DNA of 64,000 bases from JAMZMI01 sp049115715 (GCA_049115715.1 JAGDZQ010000004.1:62001-126000), one strand, 5' to 3'; positions 28,746 to 38,599 are shown, numbered from the stretch's first letter. Notes: generated by a model not told the origin, from the sequence alone. Numbers and translations are program-made.

Positions 28746-29489
28746 TTAGTTGAAACTAGAATTGAGAAACTCTCGATTCAACCTCGCAATATTGGTTAAG
28801 CTAATTTCTTTCGGACACTCAGCTGAGCATGCACCGGTATTCGTACAAGCGCCAAAACCTTCTTCGTCCATCTGAGCAACCATCTTTTCGGCTCTTGTTT
28901 TTCGTTCCACCTGACCTTGCGGGAGCAATGCAAACTGAGAAACTTTAGCAGAAACAAATAGCATTGCAGAGGCATTTTTACACGCAGCAACACATGCTCC
29001 ACATCCAATACATGTGGCCGCATCAAAAGCGGTATCAGCATCATGCTTATTGATAGGAATTGCGTTGGCATCCTGAGTATTTCCAGAGGTATTTACAGAG
29101 ATGTACCCACCTGCATGTTGAATGCGATCGAATGAACTTCGGTCAACTACCAAGTCCTTGATTACTGGGAAAGCCTTGGCTCTAAAAGGCTCGATGAATA
29201 TAGTATCTCCATCTTTAAACTTTCTCATGTGAAGCTGGCAAGTAGTTATAGCTGAATCAGGGCCATGTGGTTTGCCATTGATTTGTAATGAACATGCTCC
29301 GCATATACCTTCTCTGCAATCATGATCAAATGCAACAGGTTCATCACCTTTTTCTACGAGTTGATCATTGAGAACATCCAGCATTTCTAAGAAAGACATG
29401 TCTGGAGATACGTCCTGTATATCATAGTCAACAATTTGACCTTTTTCACTTCCGTTTTTCTGTCTCCAGATTTTCAATTTCAGATTCAT
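28746..29489 (-). CDS. sdhB: Succinate dehydrogenase / fumarate reductase iron-sulfur subunit
   Basis: 247 residues. The 2Fe-2S site is CREGICGACSLQING with a further Cys in ITTCQLH. The 4Fe-4S site is CIGCGACVAACKN. The 3Fe-4S/4Fe-4S final set is CTNTGACSAECP. This protein carries electrons from the flavin of SdhA to the quinone site at SdhC. It is the last gene of sdhCAB, 30 bp after sdhA. The length and motif order are as in Bacteroidota enzymes of the Wolinella/Bacillus type with a single diheme membrane subunit. Confidence 0.97.
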   Translation of the reverse strand: MNLKLKIWRQKNGSEKGQIVDYDIQDVSPDMSFLEMLDVLNDQLVEKGDEPVAFDHDCREGICGACSLQINGKPHGPDSAITTCQLHMRKFKDGDTIFIEPFRAKAFPVIKDLVVDRSSFDRIQHAGGYISVNTSGNTQDANAIPINKHDADTAFDAATCIGCGACVAACKNASAMLFVSAKVSQFALLPQGQVERKTRAEKMVAQMDEEGFGACTNTGACSAECPKEISLTNIARLNREFLNSSFN

Positions 29490-29519
29490 AGCTCTGTATT
29501 TATTACTTCCTAAAATCTA

Positions 29520-31529
29520 TTACTTGTAACTTCTTTCTTTTACTTCAATATTTTCATAGGCAAGATCCTCTTTGTGAAGAACAGCTTCACTAGGCTCACC
29601 TTTGTATTCCCAAGCGGAAACAAATTGAAATTTCGGATCTCGCTTTGCTTCGCCTTCAGGGGTTTGATGTTCTTCTCTAAAATGACCGCCACATGATTCT
29701 TCTCTTTCAAGAGCATCCTTAGCGAATAATTCTCCTAACTCAAGAAAATCAGCAACTCTTCCAGCTTTGGCTAGCTCCTCATTATATTCATCAAGTCCAC
29801 CAGGAACTTTCACATCTTTCCAGAATTCCTCCCTTATTTCCTTGATTTCCTTAATAGCTTCCTGAAGCCCTTTAGCATTTCTTGCCATGCCTACTTTATC
29901 CCACATGACCTTTCCGAGTTTTCTGTGGAAATAGTCAACTGGCTTGGTTCCTTTATTATTTATGAATCTTTCAAGTTGATCCTTAGCACTTTTCTCAGCT
30001 TCCTCAAACTCTGGAGAATCTGTAGATATTTTACCAGTTCTGATATCATCGGATAAGTAGTCTCCTATTGTATAAGGAAGTACAAAGTATCCATCGGCCA
30101 GCCCTTGCATTAAAGCAGAAGCGCCCAATCTATTTGCTCCATGGTCAGAGAAATTTGCTTCTCCAACTACAAAGCATCCTGGGATGGTCGACATCAAATT
30201 ATAGTCCACCCATGTTCCACCCATAGTGTAGTGAACAGCTGGGTAAATCATCATAGGAGTTTCGTAAGGATTATCATCTACGATTTTTTCGTACATCTGA
30301 AACAAGTTTCCATACTTGTTTTTGATCACCTCTTTACCCAAGTCGGTTACGATCTTGCTATCATTCTCATCAAGTCCTTTTAGATGAGCCTGCTCTTTTC
30401 CATACCTTCCTATTGCTGCTGCAAAATCAAGATAAACAGCCTCCCCTGTAGCGTTGACACCATAGCCTGCATCGCATCTTTCTTTAGCTGCTCTTGAAGC
30501 AACATCTCTTGGCACTAAGTTACCAAATGCAGGATACCTTCTTTCCAGGTAGTAATCTCGATCTTCCTCAGCTAGGTCTGTTGGCTTCAATTTTCCTGAC
30601 CTGATAGCCTCTACGTCTTCTTTCTTAGCTGGCACCCATATTCGTCCATCGTTTCTAAGAGACTCTGACATGAGTGTCAGTTTTGATTGATGCTCTCCAG
30701 AAACGGGAATACATGTTGGATGGATTTGCGTGTAGCATGGATTTGCAAACCAAGCCCCTTTTTTATGAATTTTCCACGTAGCTGATACGTTACTTCCCAT
30801 AGCATTAGTCGATAGGAAGAAAACATTGCCATACCCTCCAGATGCAATAACCACAGCGTGAGCCGAATGTCTTTCAATTTCTCCGGATACGAGATCTCTA
30901 GCGATGATTCCTCTTGCCTTGCCATCAACCATCACCAACTCAACCATTTCGTGGCGGTTGTACATCTTTATTTTGCCTCGAGCAATTTGCCTATTCATTG
31001 CAGAATACGCTCCTAAAAGTAATTGCTGACCTGTTTGACCTTTCGCATAGAACGTTCTCGAAACCAAAACCCCTCCAAAGGATCGGTTATCCAATAGTCC
31101 ACCATAGTCTCTGGCAAATGGAACTCCTTGAGCCACACATTGATCTATAATGTTGGCCGATACTTCAGCTAGCCTGTAAACATTATCCTCCCTTGCTCTA
31201 TAATCTCCTCCTTTTACCGTATCATAAAACAGTCTGTAAGTAGAGTCGCCATCACCTTGATAGTTTTTGGCCGCATTTATACCTCCTTGAGCAGCGATAG
31301 AGTGAGCTCTTCTTGGAGAGTCTTGAAAGCAAAAAGCTTTTACATTGTAACCAAGCTCTGCTAACGTGGCAGCAGCAGAACCCCCAGCTAACCCAGTCCC
31401 AACAACAATTACGTCAATAAGTCTTTTATTGGCAGGATTTACCAAGTCGATGTGATCCTTGTGATTGGTCCACTTATCAGCTATTGGGCCTTCGGGTAGT
31501 TTGGATGGGAAATTAGAACCTATTTTCAT
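29520..31529 (-). CDS. sdhA: Succinate dehydrogenase / fumarate reductase flavoprotein subunit
   Basis: 669 residues. The FAD-binding VVGTGLAGGSAAATLAELGY lies at about 42-61, and H76 in RRAHSIAAQGG is the residue that carries covalent FAD in this family. The substrate-binding segment is QIHPTCIPVSG, and a later HYTMGGTWVDYN follows with the NRLGASALMQGLADGYF segment. It oxidises succinate to fumarate on the cytoplasmic face. It lies between sdhC and sdhB in a single operon. Confidence 0.97.
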   Translation of the reverse strand: MKIGSNFPSKLPEGPIADKWTNHKDHIDLVNPANKRLIDVIVVGTGLAGGSAAATLAELGYNVKAFCFQDSPRRAHSIAAQGGINAAKNYQGDGDSTYRLFYDTVKGGDYRAREDNVYRLAEVSANIIDQCVAQGVPFARDYGGLLDNRSFGGVLVSRTFYAKGQTGQQLLLGAYSAMNRQIARGKIKMYNRHEMVELVMVDGKARGIIARDLVSGEIERHSAHAVVIASGGYGNVFFLSTNAMGSNVSATWKIHKKGAWFANPCYTQIHPTCIPVSGEHQSKLTLMSESLRNDGRIWVPAKKEDVEAIRSGKLKPTDLAEEDRDYYLERRYPAFGNLVPRDVASRAAKERCDAGYGVNATGEAVYLDFAAAIGRYGKEQAHLKGLDENDSKIVTDLGKEVIKNKYGNLFQMYEKIVDDNPYETPMMIYPAVHYTMGGTWVDYNLMSTIPGCFVVGEANFSDHGANRLGASALMQGLADGYFVLPYTIGDYLSDDIRTGKISTDSPEFEEAEKSAKDQLERFINNKGTKPVDYFHRKLGKVMWDKVGMARNAKGLQEAIKEIKEIREEFWKDVKVPGGLDEYNEELAKAGRVADFLELGELFAKDALEREESCGGHFREEHQTPEGEAKRDPKFQFVSAWEYKGEPSEAVLHKEDLAYENIEVKERSYK

Positions 31530-31587
31530 GTTCGAATAATTTTTTATTTAGAGGCCACATGAAATGTGAAACACTTCATGACTCAAA

Positions 31588-32256
31588 TCAATGATGAAAG
31601 ATAAAATGATAAACAGCGATCAAAATAAAGCCCAAAGGGACAAGAATGGCATATGCCGTAGTTATTTTCTTTATTGTCGGAGTGAACTTGTTATTCAATC
31701 CAATCGACTGTAGAGAAGATTGGAATCCATGCAAAAGGTGCAGGGCAAGCAAAACAAATGAAAGAACATATGCACCTACTCTAAGTGGATTTTGAAATTT
31801 ATGAACAAGTTCTTCATAATATCTGGTTGGATTTTCAGGTAATACCTCTACGTATTTATAGTTTATTTCAGGTACCCAAAAATCAATAAAATGAAGAACC
31901 AAAAATGCAAGAATTACCAGCCCGCTGTAGATCATGTTTTGTGACATCCATGAAGCATTTTTGGAGTCCTTTTTTGCATAGCCTACGGGTCTGGAGGATT
32001 TGTTTTTCCATTCTAATACAAATCCCATCAAAAAATGAAACACTACGCCGAATATAAGGATTGGCTGCATCAAAAATTGAACGGCAGGATTAGTACCCAT
32101 GAAATGAGAAGCTTGATTAAAAGCATCTTCGCTGATTATTGACAATAGATTTATGCTTACATGTGTCAATAGGAAAAAAACAAGGAAAAGAGCGGAAAGT
32201 GCCATGGCGAATTTACGACCGATGGAACTGGAGAAAGTATCAGAAAACCAACTCAT
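31588..32256 (-). CDS. sdhC: Succinate dehydrogenase cytochrome b subunit (diheme, SdhC type)
   Basis: 222 residues from the ATG at 32256 (MSWFSDTFSSSIGRKFAMAL), the start that matches homologues. In-frame ATGs at 32274 and 32304 also exist, but the promoter predicted at 32289-32319 places the transcript start near 32282, which excludes 32304. Five hydrophobic segments and several helix histidines (LTHVSINLL, VFHFLMGFVLEW, LVLHFIDFW, LLALHLLHGF, AVYHFIF) fit heme and menaquinone binding in the membrane anchor. First gene of sdhCAB. Confidence 0.93.
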   Translation of the reverse strand: MSWFSDTFSSSIGRKFAMALSALFLVFFLLTHVSINLLSIISEDAFNQASHFMGTNPAVQFLMQPILIFGVVFHFLMGFVLEWKNKSSRPVGYAKKDSKNASWMSQNMIYSGLVILAFLVLHFIDFWVPEINYKYVEVLPENPTRYYEELVHKFQNPLRVGAYVLSFVLLALHLLHGFQSSLQSIGLNNKFTPTIKKITTAYAILVPLGFILIAVYHFIFHH

Positions 32257-32288
32257 ATTGTTTATTAGATTCATTTTTCGTGAGGGAT

Positions 32289-32319
32289 CAAAGGTACTTC
32301 TCACTTTTCATCCAAACAA
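32289..32319 (-). promoter_or_regulatory. Predicted promoter of sdhCAB
   Basis: On the minus strand TTG (32319-32317), a 20-nt spacer and TACCTTTG (32296-32289) match the Bacteroidota TTG-N17-23-TAnnTTTG pattern. Transcription would begin near 32282, which decides the sdhC start downstream of the first in-frame ATG. Confidence 0.6.
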
Positions 32320-32581
32320 TCGAAACTATCATTTTGATTTTAGTTTATTGTATTTCAGATTCGTTTTAAATAAGAATAGAATGAAGTGTTTGTCTAATTT
32401 GTTTTCTTGCTTACATTCTTGAAACTATTTATGTGACAAATGTTTTGTTTAAATGATACTACCGCCATTGTTTGGTGTTAGATTTGATGGTTATAATTGG
32501 TTTCTATTTTATTATTTTACTTTTTTTTGGATATCAATTATTTGGATCAAAATTTTTACGAGCTAATTGCGTTGTGATTAA

Positions 32582-35467
32582 GTGAAAAAGTGTTTTTCTC
32601 GTTTCGATATGGTTAATAACCTAAATGGACTTTGCAAGTTCTTGACTTTTGCATGTTGCTTTTTGCTGATGCAAATGGATGCTGCTGCTACACATATTAG
32701 AGCAGGAGAGATTACCGCAGTGAGAATTAGCCAGTTTTCACTCACCTATGAGTTTACCATTACTGGATTTCGCGATTCAGGATCAGCGATAGATTTTGGG
32801 GGAGGTAGACTGTCGCTCGGGGATGGTACTGTTATAAATGGCCCCTTTGCAGTAGACACAAGAGCGGTAGGAAATCAGATTGAGTTAGTTACGTTCAAAT
32901 ACAATTACACTTATACAGCGCCAAATGGTAATGGCTATTTGGTTAGTTATGAAGAGGACTTTAGAAACGCAGATATTATCAATATGGATAATTCTGTGGG
33001 TACCACTTTTTACGTGGAGACGCTTATCGTAATTGATTCGTTTTTCGGGTTGAACAACACTCCAGTTTTGACTGTTCCTCCTATTGATTTTGCTGCCGTA
33101 GGAGCATTATTTATTCATAATCCAGGTGCATTCGATCCAGATGGTGATAGCCTTTCTTATCGTTTCACAACTCCTAAAAAAGGACGAAATATTCTCGTAG
33201 ATAATTATGGGGAGTTAAATGATCCGAAATTTTATTCAAATTTTTCAACCGGAAGTGAAGAAGGTAATCCTCCATCTCTTTCTATAAATGCTATTACAGG
33301 GGATTTAACTTGGGATGCGCCAGGGGATGCATTCGTAGATGTAGGAGGCAATGAAGAACAGAGAGAATATAACGTGGCTTTTGTGGTTGAAGAGTGGAGG
33401 AATGTAGCAGGAACATACCATTCAATAGGTTTTGTGGTAAGAGACATGCAGATAATAGTGATTGAAACGGATAATGAGCGGCCTGTAATTGAGGTTCCGG
33501 ATGATATCTGTATTGAGGCTGGTGATACTGCAAAAGCGCAAGCACTTGCAACGGATCCTGATGGACATCCTATTAAGCTTGAAGCCTTTGGAGGGCCTTT
33601 TGAGGTAGCGAATACTGCTATTTTTTTACCTAGCCCTGCAAATTTTCAAACAACCTCACCTGCAGTTATAGATTTTGAGTGGATGACGGATTGCTCAAAT
33701 GTAAGAGAGCGTCCGTATGAAGTTCAGTTTAAAGCAACTGATGATCCGGAAATTGGACCTAGCCTTGTGGAGTTTGAGACGTTCCAAATAACAGTAGCTG
33801 GTCCTCCACCCACTGGGCTTACAACAGAGATGAGACAAGCCAAAAGTATGCAACTTAATTGGGATGAATATGAATGTAGTGAGGCCCAATTGATGCAAAT
33901 ATGGCGTAAGTCGGGTTCGTTGGATATAGAATTTGATGAGTGTCAGATTGGAATGCCAGCTAACACAGGCTATCAAATGATAGATAAAGTGGATATTTTG
34001 GAAACCTCATATTTTGACAACAATGGTGGAACCGGACTTTCCTCAGGAGTTAAGTATTGCTACAGGTTAGTAGCTGAGTACCCAATGCCAGCAGGTGGGC
34101 TTAGCTATGTTTCAACAGAGGCCTGTGATAGCGTGCTGATTGATGTGCCTGTAATTACAAACGTAGATATTAAGACAACCAGCGAAGTTGATGGCCAGAT
34201 TTTGGTTAGATGGATTCCTCCATATCAAATTGATCAAAGTCTTTATCCTCCATCTTATACCTATGATCTATTTAGAAGGTCCAATGAATCAGGAAGTAGT
34301 TTTGTTCAAATAGAAAATGAGACCTTAGACACAGTTTTTACAGATACGGGTCTTAACACAAAAGACTTTCAATATACCTACTATGTCAGGTTTTATGAAG
34401 GCAATGGAAATTTAGTTGATTCGTCTGCTACTGCATCTTCAATCAGATTGGAACTCAGACCTCTTGTTCAGTCAATGGAGCTGGAATGGAGTGGAAATGT
34501 GCCTTGGTCCTTAAGATCTTTTAATCAACCATACCATTATATATATAGAGACAGAATAGATGAAGATAATTTGCAAGATTTGGTTTTGATTGATTCTGTA
34601 GAGGTAACCTCATCTCCTTTGAAGTATTTGGATATTGGAGCAGTTGATGGTAAAGCTTTGCTGGATAGTATTGATTACTGCTACTTCGTTACCACATTTG
34701 GAACCTATGAAAATGCACTCATTCCTGAGCCTCTAATCAATAGTTCACAAATTTCTTGCGCTCAACCCAATGATACCATTCCTCCTTGCATGCCGCCTAA
34801 TTTGAGTATAGACCCCAACTATACATGTGAGGCATTTTTAGCTGGTAAAGCTTGCGATGAAGCTGTTTATCAAAACAAGATCATCTGGGATTTAGATTTG
34901 GATCCAGATTGCGGCGATGATATTGCTAAGTTTAATATTTACTTTTCACCAAGTGGGGAAGATGGCTCCTTTGAATTGATAGGAACTTCTGTAAGCACTG
35001 AATTTATTCATTTCAACTTAAGGTCATTTAAAGGTTGTTACAGGGTAGGTGCCGTAGATCGATCAAATAATGAGAGTATTTTGACGGAAACTATTTGCAA
35101 TGACAATTGCCCGAACATTAGCTTCCCCAATGTATTTACACCAGACAATGATGGTATAAATGACGTTTACACACCCAAGTTTTCTGGCAGAGATATTCAA
35201 GTTTCGGATTTTGATGTTGCCGATTGTCCAAGATTCGTGATGGAATTGGATTTTGTCGTTACAGATCGTTCGGGTAATCAAGTATTTGAGTATTCCACTA
35301 AAGACAGCAATGAAAATGATTTCCTTATTCGCTGGGATGGAAAGAATAAAGAAGGATTGGAGCTAGATGCGGGTGTCTATTATTATAGCGCGGTTGTGCT
35401 TTTTGATGTCTTAGATAAAAGTCAATCCAAAAGGAAGTATAATGGATGGATACAAATTCTGAAGTAA
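32582..35467 (+). CDS. Secreted multidomain protein with gliding-motility-type C-terminal (T9SS type B) domain
   Basis: 961 residues from a GTG start (MKKCFSRFD). An ATG at 32609 is an alternative that keeps the signal peptide, which ends near DAAA. Immunoglobulin/cadherin-like and fibronectin-like beta domains fill about 35-800, including PPIDFAAVGALFIHNPGAFD, a repeat of the putative-Ig type and several cysteine pairs. The last 90 residues (ISFPNVFTPDNDGINDVY ... DRSGNQVFEYS ... WDGKNKEGLELDAGVYYYSA) are the CHU_C/gliding-motility-associated C-terminal domain that targets proteins to the type IX system with SprF-like partners. Its stop overlaps the next gene by 22 bp. Probable surface adhesin or filament component. 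Confidence 0.88.
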   Translation: MKKCFSRFDMVNNLNGLCKFLTFACCFLLMQMDAAATHIRAGEITAVRISQFSLTYEFTITGFRDSGSAIDFGGGRLSLGDGTVINGPFAVDTRAVGNQIELVTFKYNYTYTAPNGNGYLVSYEEDFRNADIINMDNSVGTTFYVETLIVIDSFFGLNNTPVLTVPPIDFAAVGALFIHNPGAFDPDGDSLSYRFTTPKKGRNILVDNYGELNDPKFYSNFSTGSEEGNPPSLSINAITGDLTWDAPGDAFVDVGGNEEQREYNVAFVVEEWRNVAGTYHSIGFVVRDMQIIVIETDNERPVIEVPDDICIEAGDTAKAQALATDPDGHPIKLEAFGGPFEVANTAIFLPSPANFQTTSPAVIDFEWMTDCSNVRERPYEVQFKATDDPEIGPSLVEFETFQITVAGPPPTGLTTEMRQAKSMQLNWDEYECSEAQLMQIWRKSGSLDIEFDECQIGMPANTGYQMIDKVDILETSYFDNNGGTGLSSGVKYCYRLVAEYPMPAGGLSYVSTEACDSVLIDVPVITNVDIKTTSEVDGQILVRWIPPYQIDQSLYPPSYTYDLFRRSNESGSSFVQIENETLDTVFTDTGLNTKDFQYTYYVRFYEGNGNLVDSSATASSIRLELRPLVQSMELEWSGNVPWSLRSFNQPYHYIYRDRIDEDNLQDLVLIDSVEVTSSPLKYLDIGAVDGKALLDSIDYCYFVTTFGTYENALIPEPLINSSQISCAQPNDTIPPCMPPNLSIDPNYTCEAFLAGKACDEAVYQNKIIWDLDLDPDCGDDIAKFNIYFSPSGEDGSFELIGTSVSTEFIHFNLRSFKGCYRVGAVDRSNNESILTETICNDNCPNISFPNVFTPDNDGINDVYTPKFSGRDIQVSDFDVADCPRFVMELDFVVTDRSGNQVFEYSTKDSNENDFLIRWDGKNKEGLELDAGVYYYSAVVLFDVLDKSQSKRKYNGWIQILK

Positions 35468-35877
35468 ACCTCAATGCTACCGATACCATCATCCTTTTTG
35501 ATGGAGTATGTAACCTCTGTGATTTTTTTGTCAATTTTGTAATAGATAGAGATCATTCTAAGAAGTTCAAATTTGCATCACTGCAGTCAGATTTTGCGAG
35601 CCAATCCCTTAGTAAGATAGGCTCAGATCACAAGCAATTAACAAGTTTAGTTTTAATTGATGACGGTAAAATATCCGTCAAGAGCAGTGCCGCCTTGCAA
35701 ATACTTCGACAGTTAGGCTTTCCATGGAAAATATTCTATTTCTTGATCGTTATTCCTCGACCCATTCGAGACTTTATTTATGATTGGATCGCAAAGAATA
35801 GATACAAATGGTTTGGGAAAAGAGATAGTTGTAGGGTGCCTACAATAGATGTGATGGAAAGATTTCTTGATTCCTGA
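35446..35877 (+). CDS. DCC-family thiol-disulfide oxidoreductase-like protein (DUF393)
   Basis: 143 residues. It opens with ILFDGVCNLC, the Asp-x-x-x-Cys-x-x-Cys signature that names the DCC family (C22 and C25 from the chosen start), and carries the FASLQSDF and SSAALQILRQLG segments of the family. A soluble thioredoxin-like fold is inferred. No substrate is known for the family in general. Translation starts within the last codons of the preceding gene (22-bp overlap), so expression may be coupled. A later start is possible but would cut close to the active-site region. Confidence 0.88.
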   Translation: MDTNSEVNLNATDTIILFDGVCNLCDFFVNFVIDRDHSKKFKFASLQSDFASQSLSKIGSDHKQLTSLVLIDDGKISVKSSAALQILRQLGFPWKIFYFLIVIPRPIRDFIYDWIAKNRYKWFGKRDSCRVPTIDVMERFLDS

Positions 35878-35894
35878 GATGTTTTCTAGTTTTG
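35867..35894 (+). promoter_or_regulatory. Predicted promoter of the fabD-cmk-ispH operon
   Basis: TTG (35867-35869), a 17-nt spacer and TAGTTTTG (35887-35894) match the Bacteroidota consensus, with a start near 35901 and a leader of about 100 nt before fabD. It overlaps the end of the DCC-family gene. Confidence 0.55.
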
Positions 35895-35999
35895 CACCCC
35901 AAATCAAAAAGACAGAGTGAGATTGGCGATTATTCAAGTTTTGTAAGAATTGGATACTTATCGAGATTTCATAAAATCTTTTCTTAAAAAACACTATAC

Positions 36000-36872
36000 A
36001 TGAAGGCATACGTATTTCCAGGCCAAGGGGCACAATTTCCAGGAATGGGGAAAGATTTATTTGATAGTTCTCAAAAGGCAAAGGCACTATTTGGGAAGGC
36101 CGATGATATACTTGGTTTTGAAATATCAAAGATTATGTTCGAAGGAACAGCTGAACAATTAAAAGAGACAAAGGTGACTCAACCAGCTGTTTTTCTTCAT
36201 AGTGTCATTTCAGCCCTTGTAGCTGAGGATTTCAATCCTGAGATGGTTGCCGGGCATTCTCTAGGAGAGTTTTCTGCTTTGGTTGCCAATGGAGCACTTA
36301 GTTTTGAAGATGGATTGAAACTCGTTTCACAAAGAGCCCAAGCGATGCAAAAGGCATGTGAGTTACAAGAATCTACTATGGCTGCCGTATTGGGGTTAGA
36401 AGATGATATAGTAGAAGAAGTATGCAATGGTATTGATGAGGTCGTGGTGGCTGCTAATTATAATTGCCCGGGACAACTAGTTATCTCTGGTTCTGTTAAA
36501 GGAATTGAAATCGCTTGTGAACAAATGAAAGAGAAAGGAGCAAAAAGGGCTTTGATTTTACCGGTGGGAGGGGCATTTCATTCTCCCATTATGGAGCCAG
36601 CTCGTGAAGAACTTGCCGAAGCAATCAATTCAACTTCTTTTTCGGAACCAAAATGCCCAGTTTATCAAAATGTGGATGGAAAACCGCACAGCAATATCGA
36701 TGAAATAAAATCCAATCTAATTGCACAACTAACCGGAGCAGTTAAATGGACTCAAATCGTACAAGCAATGATTGCGGATGGAGCCACTTCATTTACAGAA
36801 TGTGGTCCTGGCAATGTGCTTCAGGGGTTAGTTAAAAAAATAGACCGTTCTGCTGTTACAAGTCATATCTGA
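36000..36872 (+). CDS. fabD: Malonyl-CoA:ACP transacylase
   Basis: 290 residues. FPGQGAQFPGMG (6-17) opens the fold, the nucleophile is S87 in GHSLGE and the catalytic histidine is H194 in GGAFHSPIM. It transfers malonyl from CoA to acyl carrier protein for fatty-acid elongation in the cytoplasm. First gene of a tight cluster with a small lipoprotein, cmk and ispH. The stop TGA shares a base with the next ATG. Confidence 0.97.
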   Translation: MKAYVFPGQGAQFPGMGKDLFDSSQKAKALFGKADDILGFEISKIMFEGTAEQLKETKVTQPAVFLHSVISALVAEDFNPEMVAGHSLGEFSALVANGALSFEDGLKLVSQRAQAMQKACELQESTMAAVLGLEDDIVEEVCNGIDEVVVAANYNCPGQLVISGSVKGIEIACEQMKEKGAKRALILPVGGAFHSPIMEPAREELAEAINSTSFSEPKCPVYQNVDGKPHSNIDEIKSNLIAQLTGAVKWTQIVQAMIADGATSFTECGPGNVLQGLVKKIDRSAVTSHI

Positions 36873-37012
36873 TGGAGCTATTTAAAAGATACATAGGAAT
36901 TATAGTACTAAGTTCTTTGATCATTTTTGCGGGATGCAAAAGAAGCCCTGCTAATTCTAAGCGTATGCTGAAGAGAGGTAAGCCAATTCCATGTCCAATT
37001 AAAGATTGCTGA
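36872..37012 (+). CDS. 46-residue lipoprotein of unknown function
   Basis: A small ORF filling the gap between fabD and cmk. Its ATG overlaps the fabD stop (TGATG) and its stop is 1 bp before cmk. The product has a short basic start, a hydrophobic stretch (LSSLIIFAGC) with lipid-acceptor cysteine 22, and a basic tail ending PIPCPIKDC with two further cysteines. The exact fit to the gap, the lipobox and translational coupling make it a real gene. I do not recognise a function. Small lipoproteins with a CP-x-x-x-C ending seem to recur in this phylum. Confidence 0.78.
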   Translation: MELFKRYIGIIVLSSLIIFAGCKRSPANSKRMLKRGKPIPCPIKDC

Positions 37013-37013
37013 T

Positions 37014-37679
37014 TTGAAAAATATCGTAATCGCTATTGATGGGTTTTCAGGTACTGGAAAAAGTTCTACTGCTAAAGAAGTAGCTGAAAAGTTGGGTTAT
37101 ACATATATCGATAGTGGTGCTATGTATCGAGCAACTACTTTGTTCTTTTTGCAACACAAGGTTGATATTGGAGATAAGGGAAATGTACAAAGAGTGCTTG
37201 ATGACTTGAGATTGGATTTTGAGACCAATGAAATATTGATCAACAATCAACCTGTTTCAGATCAGATTAGGACGATGCAGGTCAATGATAATGTAAGTCA
37301 TGTTGCAGCTTTGAAGGAAGTAAGAGTTGAGATGGTCAAGCAACAGCAGCTGATGGGAAAGAGCAAAAGAGTTGTGATGGATGGTCGAGATATTGGGACT
37401 GTTGTTTTTCCTCAAGCAGAACTCAAAGTTTTTATGACAGCAAATGTAGACGTAAGAGCTGCTAGAAGACAAAAGGAATTGGAAGTGCAAGGGGTAAATG
37501 AGGAACTTTCTGTGATAAAGTCTAATTTAATTGAAAGAGACAGACTGGATAGCAGCAGAAAAGAATCACCTCTTATTAAAGCTGAAGGCGCGATTGAAAT
37601 AGATACATCTTATTTGTCTTTTGAAGACCAAGTGTCTAAAATTGTAGACTTGGCAAAAGCCAAAATTCATGGAAATTGA
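37014..37679 (+). CDS. cmk: Cytidylate kinase
   Basis: 221 residues from a TTG start immediately after the small lipoprotein gene. The P-loop GFSGTGKSS (10-18), the IDSGAMYRATT substrate loop and VMDGRDIGTVVFPQAELKVF are diagnostic. It phosphorylates CMP and dCMP in the cytoplasm. The end of the gene overlaps ispH by 11 bp. The cluster with ispH is a common arrangement. Confidence 0.95.
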   Translation: MKNIVIAIDGFSGTGKSSTAKEVAEKLGYTYIDSGAMYRATTLFFLQHKVDIGDKGNVQRVLDDLRLDFETNEILINNQPVSDQIRTMQVNDNVSHVAALKEVRVEMVKQQQLMGKSKRVVMDGRDIGTVVFPQAELKVFMTANVDVRAARRQKELEVQGVNEELSVIKSNLIERDRLDSSRKESPLIKAEGAIEIDTSYLSFEDQVSKIVDLAKAKIHGN

Positions 37680-38559
37680 AATAGATCAACATTCAGGCTA
37701 TTGTTTCGGAGTTGAATTTGCTATTCAGATGGCAGAAGATGAGCTCAAGGAGTCAGAAGAACTTTACTGCCTTGGTGATATCGTTCACAATAGCATGGAA
37801 GTTGAGCGATTGTATAAGAAGGGGTTGAGGACGATTAGTCACAAAGACCTCTCAGAAATCAAAGACTCCAAAGTGTTGATAAGGGCTCATGGAGAACCAC
37901 CCGAAACCTATAAGACTGCTCTTGAAAATAACCTTGAACTAATTGATGCCTCTTGCCCAGTTGTACTCAAGCTGCAAAATAGAGTTAAGCACTCGTACGA
38001 TAAGAGTGAGGAAGTCAAAGGCCAAATTGTGATTTACGGAAAAGAAGGTCATGCAGAAGTTGTGGGCTTGACTGGCCAAACTCGTGATTCTGCGATCATA
38101 GTGATGAATGATGAGGATTTGGATAAGATAGATTTTTCTCGCCCAGTCACACTTTATAGCCAAACTACAAAAAGTACAAAGGGGTTTTATAGAATTAAGT
38201 TTTTAATAGAAGACAGGATAAGAGAGGCAAAAGGAGAACTTGCCATAGAGGATTTTCAAGCCAACGATAGTATTTGCAGACAGGTTTCTAATAGGGAGCC
38301 TAAAATGAGAGATTTTGCTTCCAGACATGACGTTATTCTGTTTGTGGCAGGCAAGAAAAGTTCTAATGGGAAAGCCCTTTACAATGTGTGTTTGGAAAAC
38401 AACTCCAGAAGCTACTTCATTGAAAATGAAAATGAAGTATGCATGAATTGGCTAAAGCCCTCAGATAGTGTAGGCATTTGTGGAGCTACTTCCACACCCG
38501 GATGGTTGATGAATCAGGTAGGGGAATTTATCAAAGAAGAAGGAAGTCATTTAAGTTAA
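37669..38559 (+). CDS. ispH: 4-hydroxy-3-methylbut-2-enyl diphosphate reductase
   Basis: 296 residues. The three iron-sulfur cysteines are C12 (GYCFGVE), C96 (DASCPVV) and C203 (NDSICRQ). The active-site pattern RAHGEPP (72-78) and the EVVGLTGQ and STPGWLM segments also match. It performs the last step of the MEP isoprenoid pathway, reducing HMBPP to IPP and DMAPP. It overlaps cmk by 11 bp. Confidence 0.96.
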   Translation: MEIEIDQHSGYCFGVEFAIQMAEDELKESEELYCLGDIVHNSMEVERLYKKGLRTISHKDLSEIKDSKVLIRAHGEPPETYKTALENNLELIDASCPVVLKLQNRVKHSYDKSEEVKGQIVIYGKEGHAEVVGLTGQTRDSAIIVMNDEDLDKIDFSRPVTLYSQTTKSTKGFYRIKFLIEDRIREAKGELAIEDFQANDSICRQVSNREPKMRDFASRHDVILFVAGKKSSNGKALYNVCLENNSRSYFIENENEVCMNWLKPSDSVGICGATSTPGWLMNQVGEFIKEEGSHLS

Positions 38560-38599
38560 AATTTCAAGACATTTTGGTGCTCTGAAATACTTTATTATC

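Noticed and set aside
32257..32304. Longer start for sdhC
   Set aside because: The predicted transcript start (about 32282) lies downstream of the 32304 ATG, and homologues begin at MSWFSDTF.
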